A stretch of 64,000 nt of DNA, taken from contig JANQSH010000109.1 of NCBI GenBank assembly GCA_028284145.1, positions 1-64,000 of the forward strand, in the 5' to 3' direction. A model generated the notes under the pieces. It was given only the letters and a program-made list of their open reading frames with translations. It did not search any database and had not been told where the DNA came from. Below are positions 63,422 to 64,000 of this stretch, in pieces (positions within the stretch are counted from its first letter, which is position 1; each line of letters opens with the position of its first letter). The position numbers and the translations under genes are program-made. This stretch comes from Planctomycetaceae bacterium. Its GTDB lineage: Bacteria; Planctomycetota; Planctomycetia; Planctomycetales; Planctomycetaceae.

Positions 63422-64000
63422 TCAGGTGAATGGGCAAGCCGCAGCGACGCCATTCTCTTTCTTTTCCAGAGGCGGTGTTTCAATTGAGCAGCTTTCCTTT
63501 GCAATCGGGCAACGGGGGTGAAAACTGCAACCGGACGGTTTGTCGATGGGGGAGGGAATTTCACCCACGAGTTTGATTCGGTCTTCCTTCTTTCGCGAAG
63601 GGTCCGGTTGTGGGACGGCTGAAAGCAATGCACGCGTGTAGGGATGCATCGGCTGGTTGTAGAGAGTATCGGCGTCACCCTGTTCGACCATGTCACCCAG
63701 GTACATTACAGCGATGCGATCGCTGATGTGGTAAATGACGGACAGGTCGTGCGCGACAAAAATATAGGTCAGTCCAAATTCTTTTTGCAAATCCTGCAGC
63801 AGATTGATAACCTGACTCTGCACCGAAACATCCAATGCCGAGACCGGTTCGTCGGCAATAATCAACTTTGGCCGAACAGCCAAAGCGCGGGCAATGCCGA
63901 TGCGCTGCCGTTGTCCACCGGAAAACTCATGGGGATATCGCATCGCATACTCAGGTTGCAGACCAACTCTTTCCAGCAGATCTTTCACGGTATTCTGACG
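63422..64000 (-). CDS. Oligopeptide/dipeptide ABC transporter ATPase (partial)
   Basis: The C-terminal 192 residues of an Opp/Dpp-type ATPase; the start lies beyond the window. The signature [15 protein letters not shown], Walker [17 protein letters not shown] and the D-loop are present, with the switch histidine in FVAHDLSVI. The tail ([16 protein letters not shown] and [14 protein letters not shown]) is the oligo/dipeptide transporter C-terminal domain, with its cysteines. The adjacent genes should be on the far side of the window edge. Confidence 0.93.
   Translation of the reverse strand, partial: RQNTVKDLLERVGLQPEYAMRYPHEFSGGQRQRIGIARALAVRPKLIIADEPVSALDVSVQSQVINLLQDLQKEFGLTYIFVAHDLSVIYHISDRIAVMYLGDMVEQGDADTLYNQPMHPYTRALLSAVPQPDPSRKKEDRIKLVGEIPSPIDKPSGCSFHPRCPIAKESCSIETPPLEKKENGVAAACPFT

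Noticed and set aside
1-64000. rRNA, tRNA, tmRNA or SRP RNA genes
   Set aside because: I looked for them in the larger gaps and saw no cloverleaf or conserved core; a covariance-model search would be decisive.

Overview
The window looks like chromosomal DNA of a planctomycete, probably in the Planctomycetaceae/Gimesiaceae range. This is inferred from family content, not from a marker gene. The signs are two proteins with an N-terminal zinc ribbon and a single membrane span (one with a DUF1559-type domain), a DUF1598-like protein, a secreted sulfatase with a HEAT-like tail, a TPR/ExbB/ExbD cluster, TM2 and DUF456 membrane proteins, and spermidine-synthase-like multi-span membrane proteins. Base composition looks even at around 50-55% G+C. 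Genes sit on both strands in short operons with wide gaps. I see no rRNA, tRNA, CRISPR array, transposase or prophage.

Layout. 0-4 kb: thioredoxin-like protein, coaD, three tandem Hsp20 genes, a Bfd-like [2Fe-2S] protein. 4-8 kb: two adjacent zinc-ribbon/membrane proteins. 8.8-15.8 kb: ispD, a sigma-54 activator, a 1140-residue membrane protein with a spermidine-synthase-like domain, a DUF456 protein. 16-21 kb: a secreted protein-isoaspartate methyltransferase, ygfZ-like, mdh, bioA. 21-30.4 kb: an unknown membrane protein, then TPR, TPR, ExbB, ExbD, ExbD in one direction. 30.5-34 kb: xerD and a UvrD/PcrA helicase. 34.5-43 kb: a large unknown exported protein, a small unknown protein, a sulfatase, a DUF1598-like protein. 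43-50.8 kb: an APS/PAPS reductase, a doubtful small ORF, a TM2 protein, a second spermidine-synthase-like membrane protein, a hydroxyproline-epimerase/oxidase pair, rtcA. 50.9-57 kb: a coiled-coil protein, a dicluster ferredoxin, a secreted M28 peptidase with PDZ domain, the FetA/FetB pair. 57-63.4 kb: an AddB/AddA-like helicase-nuclease pair and a small gene. The window ends inside an Opp/Dpp-type ABC ATPase gene.

The most unusual content is not a gene. The intergenic regions carry a family of short, non-coding, modular repeats, here called modules A (about 95 bp), B (about 102 bp, ends reading TAGAGC in inverted orientation), C (about 105 bp) and D (about 50 bp, two hairpins). At least ten full-length B copies or variants are present. 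They occur alone or as composites (A-B, C-C-B, A-C-D-B, C-B). In several cases the first three bases of a module are the stop codon of the preceding gene. They contain no ORF and look like MITE/REP-type elements.

The protein system most worth following is the TPR-TPR-ExbB-ExbD-ExbD cluster at 23.0-30.4 kb. It is a proton-driven motor module with one ExbB-type and two distinct ExbD-type subunits plus exported TPR proteins, and no TonB or Pal gene beside it.
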